Part shown: positions 33,805-43,556 of the stretch, one piece after another
Position numbering within the stretch: position 1 is the first letter of the stretch
Layout of the letters: each line of letters begins with the position of its first letter
Notes under the pieces: generated by a model
Told to the model about the DNA's origin: nothing
Database searches by the model: none
The model's input: only the letters and a program-made list of their open reading frames with translations
Translations under genes and position numbers: made by a program
NCBI RefSeq assembly: GCF_008180865.1
Contig: NZ_VTEX01000005.1
Location: 186,001-250,000, forward strand
DNA: 64,000 nt
Source of the DNA: Rossellomorea aquimaris
GTDB lineage: Bacteria; Bacillota; Bacilli; Bacillales; Bacillaceae_B
Direction of reading: 5' to 3'

Positions 33805-34362
33805 ATGAAATCTACTCAATATTTAGCCAAAGTCGTGGAAGAATTAAGACAAACAGTGCACTTAATCTCTGATGAAGAGGCAGAGAAATTTGTAAACCTG
33901 ATTCTAGAATCCAAGAAAATCTTTGTCGCTGGTGCTGGCAGATCTGGATTGATGGGGAAATCTTTTGTGATGCGTATGATGCACATGGGGATTGATGCCT
34001 ATGTCGTTGGGGAAACAGTAACAGCTAACTTAGAAAAGGATGATCTATTAATCATTGGATCAGGCTCAGGAGAAACCAAAACGTTAGTGGCCATTGCTGA
34101 AAAAGCAAAAAGCTTGGGAGGTACCGTCGCAGCAATAACCATTTCTCCTGAATCGACCATCGGAGAATTAGCTGATTTGGCCGTTACATTACCAGGAGTA
34201 ACGAAAGACCAGTCCGAAGGTGATTACAAAACGATCCAGCCAATGGGCTCTCTATTTGAGCAAACGATGTTGTTATTTTATGATGCCATCATTCTGCGCT
34301 TTATGGAGAAAAAGGGATTGGATTCTACTAAAATGTATGGGAAGCACGCAAATCTCGAATAG
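33805..34362 (+). CDS. hxlB: 6-phospho-3-hexuloisomerase
   Basis: 185-aa SIS-domain isomerase converting 3-hexulose 6-phosphate to fructose 6-phosphate. SIS motifs: IFVAGAGRSGLMGKSFVMR, LIIGSGSGETKT and the catalytic-region TIQPMGSLFEQ. Operon with hxlA. Confidence 0.92.
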   Translation: MKSTQYLAKVVEELRQTVHLISDEEAEKFVNLILESKKIFVAGAGRSGLMGKSFVMRMMHMGIDAYVVGETVTANLEKDDLLIIGSGSGETKTLVAIAEKAKSLGGTVAAITISPESTIGELADLAVTLPGVTKDQSEGDYKTIQPMGSLFEQTMLLFYDAIILRFMEKKGLDSTKMYGKHANLE

Positions 34363-34365
34363 AGT

Positions 34366-34412
34366 AAAAAATACAGAAAAAGCCACATTTCAGGATGTGG
34401 CCTTTTCTGTAT
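34366..34412 (+). terminator. Terminator of hxlAB
   Basis: ATACAGAAAAAGCCACAT-TTCAGG-ATGTGGCCTTTTCTGTAT, an 18-base inverted repeat with one weak position. Confidence 0.8.
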
Positions 34413-34499
34413 ACTCCCATTTTGTTATGTAAAATATTGCACTCCAATCACCATAAGGACATAACACCAAGGGCTTCATAATCTTTCCTATATTTACAT

Positions 34500-34537
34500 A
34501 AAAAAAGCCGACTGAACATTCCCATGCAGTCGGCTTC
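34500..34537 (-). terminator. Terminator of ald
   Basis: On the minus strand AAGCCGACTG and CAGTCGGCTT flank a 12-base loop, followed by TTTTT. Confidence 0.85.
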
Positions 34538-34543
34538 GTGGTG

Positions 34544-35662
34544 TTATTGTTGCTCTAATTGTGTTCTAGTATCTGAATAGTCTACAGCATGCGCTTCAGC
34601 AACCGCTTGGTACGTCACATATCCGTTCAATGTGTTGATACCTTTTAATAATGCTTCGTTGTCTAAACACGCTTTTTTGTAGCCTTTGTTTGCGATTTGA
34701 ACCGCATAAGGTACAGTTACGTTTGTAAGTGCGATCGTAGACGTACGTGGTACGGCACCAGGCATGTTGGCAACGGCATAGTGCACAACGCCGTGCTTCA
34801 CGTAAGTTGGATCATCATGAGTTGTGATGCGGTCCGTTGTTTCGAAGATTCCACCTTGGTCGATGGCGATATCGACGACAACAGAACCAGGCGTCATCGC
34901 TTTGATCATGTCTTCTGTTACCAATTTAGGTGCTTTCGCTCCCGGAATCAGAACAGCTCCGATGACAAGGTCCGCTTCTCTTACAGCTTGTTCGATATTC
35001 AGCGGGTTGGACATAAGCGTCGTTACGTCACTTCCGAAGATATCATCAAGCTGACGAAGGCGATCCGGGTTAAGGTCAAGGATTGTTACGTTGGCACCAA
35101 GTCCGACAGCCATTTTCGCTGCGTTCGTACCGGCAACTCCTCCACCGATGATCGTTACTTTACTGCGGCGAACCCCTGGTACACCTGAAAGTAATACACC
35201 TTTACCACCGTGGATCTTCTCTAGGAACTGTGCACCGATTTGAGTCGCCATACGTCCAGCCACTTCACTCATCGGAGTCAATAATGGAAGGGCACGATTC
35301 AGTTCAACCGTTTCGTACGCGATTCCGATCACTTTATTATCGATTAACGCTTTCGTTAATTCAGGTTCTGGAGCAAGATGTAAATATGTAAATAAGATAA
35401 GTCCCTCACGGAAATAAGAGTACTCACTTGGAAGTGGCTCTTTTACCTTCATGACCATGTCCATGGACCATGCTTCCGCTGCAGAATCAACGATGTGTCC
35501 ACCTGCTGCTACATAATCTTCGTCTGTAAATCCTGAGCCCAATCCAGCTCCTGATTCGATGTAAACCTCATGTCCAAAAAGAACCAGATTCACAACACCT
35601 GCGGGAGTCATAGCCACCCGATTTTCATTATTTTTAATTTCCGTTGGTACACCAATACGCAT
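34544..35662 (-). CDS. ald: Alanine dehydrogenase
   Basis: 372-aa NAD-dependent L-alanine dehydrogenase (alanine to pyruvate and ammonia; sporulation and amino acid catabolism). Motifs: [20 protein letters not shown] at the N-terminus, the Lys/His active-site region ([16 protein letters not shown]), the Rossmann loop [15 protein letters not shown], and [14 protein letters not shown] 35662 has GGAGG upstream; the frame extends to 35704 without support. Confidence 0.95.
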   Translation of the reverse strand: MRIGVPTEIKNNENRVAMTPAGVVNLVLFGHEVYIESGAGLGSGFTDEDYVAAGGHIVDSAAEAWSMDMVMKVKEPLPSEYSYFREGLILFTYLHLAPEPELTKALIDNKVIGIAYETVELNRALPLLTPMSEVAGRMATQIGAQFLEKIHGGKGVLLSGVPGVRRSKVTIIGGGVAGTNAAKMAVGLGANVTILDLNPDRLRQLDDIFGSDVTTLMSNPLNIEQAVREADLVIGAVLIPGAKAPKLVTEDMIKAMTPGSVVVDIAIDQGGIFETTDRITTHDDPTYVKHGVVHYAVANMPGAVPRTSTIALTNVTVPYAVQIANKGYKKACLDNEALLKGINTLNGYVTYQAVAEAHAVDYSDTRTQLEQQ

Positions 35663-35903
35663 ACTAAGCCAACCTCCTAAATGCACTATTGCTCCTTGGA
35701 GCATTTACTTCCTAAATATAACACTATTCATATATAATAGCGAAGGGCAATTACTCACCCTGTAAGCACTTACATTCTAACAAATAAATAAGGAAATATC
35801 TCTATTTTTCTTTAAAAAATTCAATGATTATTTCTTCGCTTTTTTCCAAAAATTCTTTAAAATAGAAACCATGCATCTTAGTATACCCAAAGGAGATTAT
35901 TCC

Positions 35904-37244
35904 ATGAAACAACCCATGATCGAAAGACTTGGACTTGAAAAGGTCCCACCACAATTAAAATCAACCACATGGATCGAATACTTCATCATACAGCTCGCCT
36001 TCTCCGTGAACGCAGGAAACTTCCTCATCCCGGCACTGGCCGTCCTTGAAGGGGGACTATCCTTCCAGGCAGCGTTCCTTGCCACCGTACTCGGAGCAAG
36101 CGTTGCCTTCCTATTCGTATCATTCCTGTCTCTACCGGGATCCCGCTACGGCCTGCCCGCACAATACGTCCTGCGGTCCATCATCGGAACCCGGCTGTCG
36201 ATGCTCATCGCATCCCCCATCCGGTCCCTGACGTCCCTCTACTGGTTCAGCGTCCAAACCATCGGAGGAACCTTCGTCATCATCTCCATGGTGGAAAAAG
36301 TAACACCGTACACCATACCATTCATACCCGTCGCCATCGGACTCGCCATCATCATGACCCTTCTAGCCCTCATCGGCTTCGAAGCCGTCAAAAAAGCGAC
36401 CAAACTATTCATCCCGATCCTCGTGATCGGCCAGGGAATCATCCTGTACCTGTTCCTAACAAAAGGAGCCGATTCCCTCACAACACTAAGCCAAGGCCAG
36501 GAACCATTCTCCATCGGAACGTTCCTATTCTACTCAAGCCTCGTCTTCGTCCAATACATCTCAGGCGTCAGCGCATCCTCCGACATCACCCGCTACAGCA
36601 AAAGCGATCGCCACGGATTCTGGGGACTGTATAGTGGAAACGTCGTCGGATTCATGATGACGGCGCTCCTTGGAGGATTGAGTGCCAGCTTGTTCAAGGA
36701 TCTGAATCCATTCGTGGCAGCGGGTCAACTTACCGACTCCAGTCTGCTTCTGTTAGTGATCACGGCTTGTGCGATGGTGTCGATGATTTCTATTAATCTT
36801 AGTAATGCGTATACAGGGGGATATAGTCTGCTTAATGCACTGCCGTCCCTATCGCGGATTCAGAGTGCTCTGGTGTTCAGTGTCGCAGGGATTATTTTAA
36901 GTTCGTTTCCGCAGCTGGTTTATAATGCGCAGGAGTATATTTCTTATCTGGGGATCCTTATCATTCCGATATCGGCGATTGTGGTGGCTGATTATTTAGT
37001 TATTCGGAAAGGACGGATTTCTGAGAGTGCGCTTGTGAGGCTGGCGAGTGGGGAGTCGAATTTTAATCGTGAGGCGTTGGTCGTTCTAGTCATTGGAATG
37101 GTGGTTTATTTGGGGATTCCGGATTCGTTTTCGCCGGGGTTTAGTTGTTTTATTGTTACTTGTTTGGTTTATGCGGTGGGGAAGGTACGGGAGAGGGTGG
37201 AAGAGAAGGGTGTTATTCATAACTTGGTTAAAGGAAGAGATTAG
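35904..37244 (+). CDS. NCS1-family purine/cytosine permease
   Basis: 446-aa transporter with about 12 helices, cytosine/purine permease branch of NCS1. Recognisable segments: STTWIEYFIIQLAFSVNAGN, GLPAQYVLRSIIGTR (family-specific), GVSASSDITRYSKSDRHGFW and NLSNAYTGGYSLLNALP. ATG 35904 follows AAAGGAG. Base composition is odd: about 35.93-36.61 kb is rich in C-ending codons on the coding strand, while after about 36.64 kb the same strand becomes G-rich, so the two halves may have different origins. The substrate is not assignable. No obvious regulator nearby. Confidence 0.85.
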   Translation: MKQPMIERLGLEKVPPQLKSTTWIEYFIIQLAFSVNAGNFLIPALAVLEGGLSFQAAFLATVLGASVAFLFVSFLSLPGSRYGLPAQYVLRSIIGTRLSMLIASPIRSLTSLYWFSVQTIGGTFVIISMVEKVTPYTIPFIPVAIGLAIIMTLLALIGFEAVKKATKLFIPILVIGQGIILYLFLTKGADSLTTLSQGQEPFSIGTFLFYSSLVFVQYISGVSASSDITRYSKSDRHGFWGLYSGNVVGFMMTALLGGLSASLFKDLNPFVAAGQLTDSSLLLLVITACAMVSMISINLSNAYTGGYSLLNALPSLSRIQSALVFSVAGIILSSFPQLVYNAQEYISYLGILIIPISAIVVADYLVIRKGRISESALVRLASGESNFNREALVVLVIGMVVYLGIPDSFSPGFSCFIVTCLVYAVGKVRERVEEKGVIHNLVKGRD

Positions 37245-37262
37245 ACACTCTCTTCCTTTTCA
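37232..37262 (+). terminator. Terminator of the NCS1 permease gene
   Basis: GGAAGAGA-TTAGACAC-TCTCTTCC followed by TTTTC; the stem includes the stop codon region. Confidence 0.75.
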
Positions 37263-37385
37263 AACAAGATTCGAACCAATAAAGCATTCACGTATTATAT
37301 TAAAACCTGCTTCAAAAAAGTTTGTTATGAAGACATATAAACATTAGGTTAGGTATCGATACCATTGGTAAAATTTGTATTTTTA

Positions 37386-38051
37386 TTATTGGTATTGAGA
37401 TAACAATCCATACTGTTTCCCTAACAAATATTTTAGTGCATACTTATTTCTGTGAAATGAATTATCTACTACCTCTATATTATTGATTACAAATAATTTA
37501 TTTAAAATCTTAAACAAATCTAATGTTTGATTAATTCTATTTTTTTTGTTTCGTTTAGTAATAATGTCTACTCCATTAACACAGTCTTCGAAATTGTCTA
37601 CTAAATGATCAGTTAGTTTATATCCTCCATGAATATACGAACATGATATTTTATACTCATTCATTATTTTACTATATTCTGCCTCTTTTAAGATCAACTT
37701 ATTTTGGTCCTTTAAATCTAAAAAAGATTGAGAAGTAATATGTGTAATGTACTCATCTTTTTTTAAAATTAACCTAATATAGTTTTCTATAATAGATCTT
37801 TCGTTTAAATAGAGATATCTAGTAGACTCATTTATATCATTGAGAATAAAATTAAAAAAATCTGAGATTAAAACTTTGGCAAAATAAGTTTGTGGATACG
37901 TGTTCAAGATATGTTTTAAAAACAGAGTTTGCTTAGCTATCATTCTATAATATTCAACTGTTTGACTATCTATTGGCGAGAATTGTCGCTCAATATTATT
38001 TATTAGATTATTGATTTCTTCTTTACAAATTCTCAAACCTATTTCATTCAT
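37386..38051 (-). CDS. HEPN-like protein, third gene of the ParA triad
   Basis: 221 aa from ATG 38051, which lies directly after the preceding stop (TAG TT ATG), so translation is coupled; no independent ribosome site is seen. All-helical appearance. It contains ERSIIENYIRLILKK and, later, CSYIHGGYKL, a pairing reminiscent of HEPN-domain proteins (an Arg-rich ENxIR helix and a terminal His in a Y[IV]H segment). HEPN proteins are often RNases in defence and toxin systems. The match is by eye and could be coincidental. Strongly AT-rich. Confidence 0.5.
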   Translation of the reverse strand: MNEIGLRICKEEINNLINNIERQFSPIDSQTVEYYRMIAKQTLFLKHILNTYPQTYFAKVLISDFFNFILNDINESTRYLYLNERSIIENYIRLILKKDEYITHITSQSFLDLKDQNKLILKEAEYSKIMNEYKISCSYIHGGYKLTDHLVDNFEDCVNGVDIITKRNKKNRINQTLDLFKILNKLFVINNIEVVDNSFHRNKYALKYLLGKQYGLLSQYQ

Positions 38052-38053
38052 AA

Positions 38054-38386
38054 CTATAACCAACCATCAAATGTATTACTGTCTTTGGATTTAGAAATAT
38101 CAATACGTTTAACAATGAATTTATACAATTTGTTTTTATAATCTAAATACTGTTTATCCTCACTATCTGCAATCAGTCTTATTGTTCTAGAAACTATCAA
38201 AGTTCTAGAAGCATACACATACAAATTAAAATCCTTATTAAATACTTCCTTCAATAGAATTTTTGTATCTATGTTTTTTTTAAACAATTCTGTAGATAAT
38301 AATATTTCACTTACAATACCTATTAACTTGTATTTTGGAGGCTTTGTATTCTTTAATTCATTTCTAAAAATTTTTAATTCTTCCAT
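38054..38386 (-). CDS. Small helical protein, middle gene of the ParA triad
   Basis: 110 aa from ATG 38386 (GGAGG 7 bases upstream). Predicted mostly helical and charged (KNTKPPKYKLIGIVSEILLS; KLYKFIVKRIDISKS). No recognised family. It starts 17 bases after the ParA-like stop codon. By position it could be an adaptor or antitoxin between the ATPase and the HEPN-like protein (inference). Confidence 0.5.
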   Translation of the reverse strand: MEELKIFRNELKNTKPPKYKLIGIVSEILLSTELFKKNIDTKILLKEVFNKDFNLYVYASRTLIVSRTIRLIADSEDKQYLDYKNKLYKFIVKRIDISKSKDSNTFDGWL

Positions 38387-38403
38387 TTTCAATCCTCCAA
38401 CAC

Positions 38404-39378
38404 CTAAATATTGCACTGGTCCAATTTAAATGAAATCTTTTCTAACATTTCTTCTGTTATAGATTCAATATCTTCCAACGAGGATTTATATTTTGTAGGT
38501 AAAGTTCCGCTGTATCCGTATTGTATATGATTAACAATATGACTAACTGAGTCGAAAATATCTATATCATTAACAGACTTCTTTGATTCAAAATCCGTTT
38601 TTATTTTCTGTTGTTTTAAATTCATATTTTTATTTACCATTGTATAAACGATACCTAAACATTTTAAATCAATACCCTCGGAAGAGATTAAATTACCCAC
38701 CGCTGTTTGTAAAGAATCAATACCTATAATAGAATATCTATCAATTCTATTTGGAATCATGTAGAAATCAGATGCTAAAAGTGCACTATCAGTATAAATA
38801 GTTAATGTAGGCGGACAATCAATTATGATATAATCATATTCTTCTCTTAAACTATTCTCGGAAATAAAATTCTTCAGTCGCTTAACCAAACTAAAATCAC
38901 TATTCTTATTTGCTAATACTAAGTTTAAATCTCCAGATAATAAATCTAAACCATCTTTCAAGTTAATTATTAAGTCTTCTGCTTTTGGTAACTTATATCT
39001 TTTAGACATATCTAGTTGAGGCTTAAATAATTGGAAAATAGTTTTATTTTTATTTAATACTTCTGAAGTATAAAAACTATTACTTACTTCCTCGTCTTCG
39101 TCTTCGTCATCATCTCTTGAATTCCTTTGAATAGCTTCTTCTACAGCTGTTTTTATATCTATTATTTCATCGTCTATCACCGTATCATCTATCACACTTT
39201 TCTTTATATATGCATCTATTAAAGAGTGAGTTGCATTAAATTGAGGGTCTATATCAATTACTAACACTCTACTATTTTTAAATTTTGCTAGGTAATCTGC
39301 AATACCTATACTTAGTGTAGTTTTACCTACACCTCCTTTCATGTTTATATATGAAATAACTATACCTTTTTTATCCAT
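38404..39378 (-). CDS. ParA/Soj/MinD-type ATPase
   Basis: 324-aa P-loop ATPase of the ParA family: deviant Walker A YINMKGGVGKTTLSIG at the N-terminus, switch I region VIDIDPQFNATHSL, and Walker B YDYIIIDCPPTLTI. An unusual acidic insertion (SRDDDEDEDEEVSNS, about residue 95) sits where plasmid ParA proteins have none. No ParB or centromere-like repeat is adjacent, so a plain partition role is doubtful. ATG 39378 has GGGGTG 5 bases upstream. Confidence 0.8.
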   Translation of the reverse strand: MDKKGIVISYINMKGGVGKTTLSIGIADYLAKFKNSRVLVIDIDPQFNATHSLIDAYIKKSVIDDTVIDDEIIDIKTAVEEAIQRNSRDDDEDEDEEVSNSFYTSEVLNKNKTIFQLFKPQLDMSKRYKLPKAEDLIINLKDGLDLLSGDLNLVLANKNSDFSLVKRLKNFISENSLREEYDYIIIDCPPTLTIYTDSALLASDFYMIPNRIDRYSIIGIDSLQTAVGNLISSEGIDLKCLGIVYTMVNKNMNLKQQKIKTDFESKKSVNDIDIFDSVSHIVNHIQYGYSGTLPTKYKSSLEDIESITEEMLEKISFKLDQCNI

Positions 39379-39381
39379 CAA

Positions 39382-39909
39382 GACACCCCTTTTTCAGATT
39401 AAGGAAACTAACTATTAAAATATTGCACATTTAGCAAGATTATGCAAAGGTATTTGGTATTTATTACTAATAAAATCCCCTGAAATTTTAAGCATGCTTA
39501 TGTTACCATTTATACAATTTACCAGTATGAGTGTTTGCTTCTGAGACTTTGACGTCAGATATGATGACTAACTAGTGAAAACGTTTTCGGATATTAGCTT
39601 GTTTAAATTTTCTATGATCTTGAAAGAACTCCAAAGGCAGGTATGAGTTTAATATAGAAAAGAATGAATTCCAATGTTGAAGAGGGGGGACCAATGTGAC
39701 GGGCTGCATATTCAGAGTGTAAAGTACCAAGTTTTAAGTTAATGAAATAATGGGGTCAGATCCCCACCACATTGACGCTTCACTGTGCCGAGGGTCTGAC
39801 CCCATTATTCCGATAAATAGCCCAAAAGTTAAGTTTTTTAACGAACTGTCTTAAATGATTTATTTAGTTTTCATATTTGTATTTAGACTAATTGCCTAGA
39901 TTTATTAAT
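39382..39909. other. Intergenic stretch between the ParA triad and the DprA/RecQ genes
   Basis: 528 bp with no supportable gene. It holds the inverted repeat at 39746-39809 and a cre-like sequence TGAAAACGTTTTCG at about 39576-39589. The short GAGGGGGG-ACCA-ATG at about 39680 leads nowhere. Confidence 0.4.
39746..39809. repeat. Inverted repeat of the GGGGTCAGACCCC family
   Basis: AATAATGGGGTCAGA (39746-39760) and TCTGACCCCATTATT (39795-39809) form a perfect 15-bp stem around 34 bases. Half copies occur at about 46499-46513, 54349-54357 and 54645-54658. Confidence 0.65.
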
Positions 39910-41022
39910 TCACATATATTCTTCCATATTTATTTGCGCTTGTCCTATATTATCTTGTTTAGAATCCTCAATATTTTTAAAGTATTTAGCCGATATTCCC
40001 AAAAATTTTTTTTCTATTTTTTCTTTATCCAAACCTTGTGCAATAGCAAGTTGAATAAGTGAAACTACTTTCTCATCAATCTCTGTTTGAGAATTTAAAT
40101 TAGTGGAATTTCCCTTTTTAAAAATTTCTTCCAATGAAGTGTATTCCTTTGCATTACCTTCTGCTTTCAGTTTTTCTACCCCTTCACTATTTCCTAAAAC
40201 AAACAAAGATGACCATTGGTATTTAATATTTTCCAATACTCCTTCCCAGGTACCACTTGATTTCTTTCCTGAGATTTTTGATGAAGCAATTAGTACAGCA
40301 TTAGAGGGTGCATGGATATATCTATTTCGTTGCATTGCATAAAATCCAGTAAACGGTGCGTCAAGCCTTTGTGAAGACATTAAAAGTAGTTGTCCATTTG
40401 AAACATAATTTCGAATAACACTCTTTTTAACCCATTTTGCTAACCCATCAGAGGGGAAAACTATAGCTTTTCCACCGTTTTCTAAAGATGCTTCAACTGC
40501 TGTTGTATCGACACCTTTTGCTCCCCCTGATATTATTACCACTCCACTAGAAACTGCTTTTTTTGCAATTTCAGCAGTCTTAGATAGTTCATCAGCATTG
40601 GCGTTTCTAGCACCTACAACAGCTAATGTTGGTTGTGTGAAAATTGTTGCGTCTCCTACATAATAGAAGAAAGCTGGGATAAATTTTTGTGTTAACTTTT
40701 TTAAAGAATTTGGCATCTGAGAACGAAACATAATACTATACCCCTGATGAACGATTTCCTTAAGCTCTAACATTGATATTCCCAACTTTTGTCGGGCATC
40801 TATTTTCTTAATGATATTAATTTTTTGTGCCTCTGTTGCTTTTGTTAAAACTTTAAGTAATTGAGAAGACGTTATTTTAAGCAATGCCTCTGGCTGCATT
40901 CTATGCTCACCTAATGATTTTACAACTGCATTCCATTCTAGAATTGTTAGCGGAGTTGTCTTTGTCTGTGCCAGTTGTGCACAAAATAAATAAGTAGCAA
41001 TTTCGTTATTTGTCAACTGCAT
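39910..41022 (-). CDS. DprA/Smf-like protein paired with a RecQ-PRTase
   Basis: 370 aa. The central Rossmann domain has DprA marks: LAVVGARNAN, IISGGAKGVDTTAVEASLEN, KAIVFPSDGL, and MQRNRYIHAPSNAVLIA, the site that binds ssDNA in DprA. There is an N-terminal helical region of about 110 residues and a C-terminal low-complexity tail instead of the usual winged helix. ATG 41022 (GAGGTG upstream) is preferred to GTG 41031. It lies 15 bases downstream of the RecQ-PRTase gene. Pairing a DprA domain with a phosphoribosyltransferase domain is the defining feature of ShosTA-type toxin-antitoxin defence, so a defence role is likelier than transformation (inference). Confidence 0.78.
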   Translation of the reverse strand: MQLTNNEIATYLFCAQLAQTKTTPLTILEWNAVVKSLGEHRMQPEALLKITSSQLLKVLTKATEAQKINIIKKIDARQKLGISMLELKEIVHQGYSIMFRSQMPNSLKKLTQKFIPAFFYYVGDATIFTQPTLAVVGARNANADELSKTAEIAKKAVSSGVVIISGGAKGVDTTAVEASLENGGKAIVFPSDGLAKWVKKSVIRNYVSNGQLLLMSSQRLDAPFTGFYAMQRNRYIHAPSNAVLIASSKISGKKSSGTWEGVLENIKYQWSSLFVLGNSEGVEKLKAEGNAKEYTSLEEIFKKGNSTNLNSQTEIDEKVVSLIQLAIAQGLDKEKIEKKFLGISAKYFKNIEDSKQDNIGQAQINMEEYM

Positions 41023-41037
41023 AATGTTCACCTCATT

Positions 41038-43092
41038 TTAATCACTACTACTAGTATCTGCTAGGGCGAACGGCGTTATAGTAATATTTTCAAACACCTT
41101 ACCAAGTAGCTCTGTGGCCACTGTAAAAGTCCACCTTGAATCCACAAAGTCATCTACTAAAAGAATATTTGCATCATTTATATTTACGTCATCCTGAATA
41201 TATAAATGATCACGAATACTTTGCTCTTGAAGACGATTATTTAGAAATGATTTTTGTTCTGGTTCATTTGGATTTTTAGCAAGAATATTAACATACTTAC
41301 ATTGTAATGTGTATGCAAGTCGTTGTGCAAACTCTGGAACAAGTTTTGGTCTCCTGTTTGAAGGAATTGGAATTATTACTAATTCTTTTATATCAATTTC
41401 TTTTTCTCTTAAGAACCTTCTTAACTTATCGGCTGATGCATTGACGAGCACATCAGAGAAGTAGTTGTTATCGTATTTCCCACGACTCGCCTCCTGGCCA
41501 AGCTGTTCATGGTAATAACTCAACGCAATCCCTTGTTCATGTATAAACTCTAGGTTTCTATTAGTTAATGAGGATCTTTTACGAGGTTCAATTAAAATAT
41601 AATTCTTTTTGAAAAATTTAGTAACATTAGCAATATCATCGCTAATTAAAACATCATTGGTTAAATCCCAAGCATCCTCTAGACATGCACTACATTTTCC
41701 ACACCGTCTGGAATTAGGGTCATCCAATGCATGTGTTAAGTAAGCCATTTGGCAATCCTTTGTTTGTTGAAAATTAAGTAATTCCTGATATTCACGAACC
41801 TTTATACCAATGATAGAGTTATAATAATCCTGTTGGGAGATATAAGGTTTCAATGTGCGGTAATATTGTGATCTGGAATCCTTCCCAATAAAACCTTCAA
41901 TTAATAATAACTTCAAAATTTGGTCTAGAGTAGACGACTTAATATTTATCTCTTGTTCAAGAGACGACTTCTTAACCTCATTGTTTTGACTTAAGAAATG
42001 GAGAACTAGATTAATATGTTCTTGCTTAGGGAAGGAATTATAGATAAAATACTCATTTATTTTACTTTCTTGCCCTCCCCCATAAAGAAGCACACATACA
42101 GCTTGATCTATGCCTCGCCCCGCCCTGCCTATTTGCTGATAATGCTCAACAACAGATTTAGGTGTGTAATAATGAATGACGAAGCTAATATCCACCTTAT
42201 CAAAGCCCATACCAAGTGCAATAGTGGAAACAAGTACTTTAAGTTTATTATTTATTAGTCTATTTTCTAAATCAACTTTCACTTCTTCATTAAGACCACT
42301 ATGATAAGCACTAGCATCAATCGCATTTTGCCGAAGCCATATAGCCAGACGTTCGCACTCTTTAATTGTTGTAGCATAGATAATTCCCGAACCCTCAAAC
42401 CGTTCTAGGTTTTTCGCGATCCAAGCATACTTTTCCTCGGCAGTTGGTAGAAATACCTTATGTAGATGTAAAGATTCTCGTTGTAAGTCTCCACGAATAA
42501 CTTCACAATCGCCTAATTGAGCTACTACATCCTCAATTACTCTGTTGTTTGCTGTTGCTGTAGTGGCTAAAACTGCAATGTTTTGTGGCAAAATTTGAAG
42601 AAGGTGGTGAATACGCCTATAATCTGGTCGAAAATCATGTCCCCAATCCGATATACAATGTGCTTCATCAACCACAAATAATCCTATTTCAAGTTGTGAT
42701 AATAGTCTAACAAATTCTTCGTTTTGTAGTTGTTCTGGTGTAATAAACAGGACATCACATTCTCCAGTATTACAGCGATGAACAACAATTTCCCTTTCCT
42801 CTTTTGTCTTGTTTACTTGGTTATTTATACACTCTGCAATAATTCCATATCTTTCTGTACTTTCAATTTGATTTCTAGTCAACGCTAACAAGGGACTAAT
42901 GATTAGTGTAACCCCTTCTCCCCGCTGTCGTAAAATCTTTGTAGCAAGGAAATAAACTAAACTTTTTCCCCAACCTGTCTTCTGAACAACAAGAACACGT
43001 TCCTTATGTAAAATACGGTTAATAGCTGTGTCTTGACCGTCTCGAAAACTCGCTTTTGTACCAAACACCTTTTTTAGTTCCTGTATATACAT
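41038..43092 (-). CDS. RecQ-family helicase fused to a C-terminal phosphoribosyltransferase domain
   Basis: 684 aa. Helicase motifs: QKTGWGKSLVYF (Walker A), LIISPLLALTRNQ, VVDEAHCISDWGHDFRPDYR (DEAH box), LATTATAN, VSTIALGMGFDKVD and QQIGRAGRGID (motif VI). A RecQ Zn-binding cluster follows (RRCGKCSAC and an upstream Cys in DCQMAYL). The last 150 residues form a ComF-like PRTase with the PRPP-binding loop NILLVDDFVDSRWT. The HRDC domain of RecQ is replaced by the PRTase. AAAGGGTG precedes ATG 43092. Partner of the DprA-like gene just downstream. Confidence 0.85.
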   Translation of the reverse strand: MYIQELKKVFGTKASFRDGQDTAINRILHKERVLVVQKTGWGKSLVYFLATKILRQRGEGVTLIISPLLALTRNQIESTERYGIIAECINNQVNKTKEEREIVVHRCNTGECDVLFITPEQLQNEEFVRLLSQLEIGLFVVDEAHCISDWGHDFRPDYRRIHHLLQILPQNIAVLATTATANNRVIEDVVAQLGDCEVIRGDLQRESLHLHKVFLPTAEEKYAWIAKNLERFEGSGIIYATTIKECERLAIWLRQNAIDASAYHSGLNEEVKVDLENRLINNKLKVLVSTIALGMGFDKVDISFVIHYYTPKSVVEHYQQIGRAGRGIDQAVCVLLYGGGQESKINEYFIYNSFPKQEHINLVLHFLSQNNEVKKSSLEQEINIKSSTLDQILKLLLIEGFIGKDSRSQYYRTLKPYISQQDYYNSIIGIKVREYQELLNFQQTKDCQMAYLTHALDDPNSRRCGKCSACLEDAWDLTNDVLISDDIANVTKFFKKNYILIEPRKRSSLTNRNLEFIHEQGIALSYYHEQLGQEASRGKYDNNYFSDVLVNASADKLRRFLREKEIDIKELVIIPIPSNRRPKLVPEFAQRLAYTLQCKYVNILAKNPNEPEQKSFLNNRLQEQSIRDHLYIQDDVNINDANILLVDDFVDSRWTFTVATELLGKVFENITITPFALADTSSSD

Positions 43093-43556
43093 ATTTTCAC
43101 CCTTTACGATTTAATTTTGGATAAATTACGTCCTAATGTATTAATTGCAGTTCACTACTCAAAAGACCCTTTTCCCAAAAAGGTTAAAACAAAATATTTA
43201 TCTAATCCCCATAATTCTTTGGTCTCCCCCCTACGATCTTTACATTTTTGGTAATTTATTCTTATTATATCACCCTATTAATTCCATTTAGTGATAAAAT
43301 TTACTTTGTATCAAATTTAGAGAGAAATAGTAAGTATTATGATGTTTATTCTTTCGAAGTAGAAAGGGAAGAACTTATCGATATGACTTAAACTGTATAT
43401 CTTCTTCGTAAAGTTAAACCAAAAAATGAATTTCTCACCCTTCTTAGATGCACTTAGTCTTAATTTAATTTAATAGTTTGTTTATTATCCTTAATGATTT
43501 AAGAAATATTTCCCTAAAGAGTATCCGATCAAAAGTAGTGAAAGGAGGCGTTTCTT
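43093..43556. other. Divergent promoter region of the RecQ and DUF2325-like operons
   Basis: 464 bp, very AT-rich. It must hold both promoters. A protein-like frame (about 43248-43391, containing SDKIYFVSNLERNSKYYDVY) ends at TAA 43389-43391 and could be the remnant of an older gene. No repeats or hairpins stand out. Confidence 0.4.

Noticed and set aside
39576..39589. cre-like site TGAAAACGTTTTCG
   Set aside because: It is about 200 bp from any start codon on either side and no promoter is evident.
43248..43391. Protein-like frame in the divergent promoter region
   Set aside because: No ribosome site and no recognisable domain; kept only as a possible remnant.
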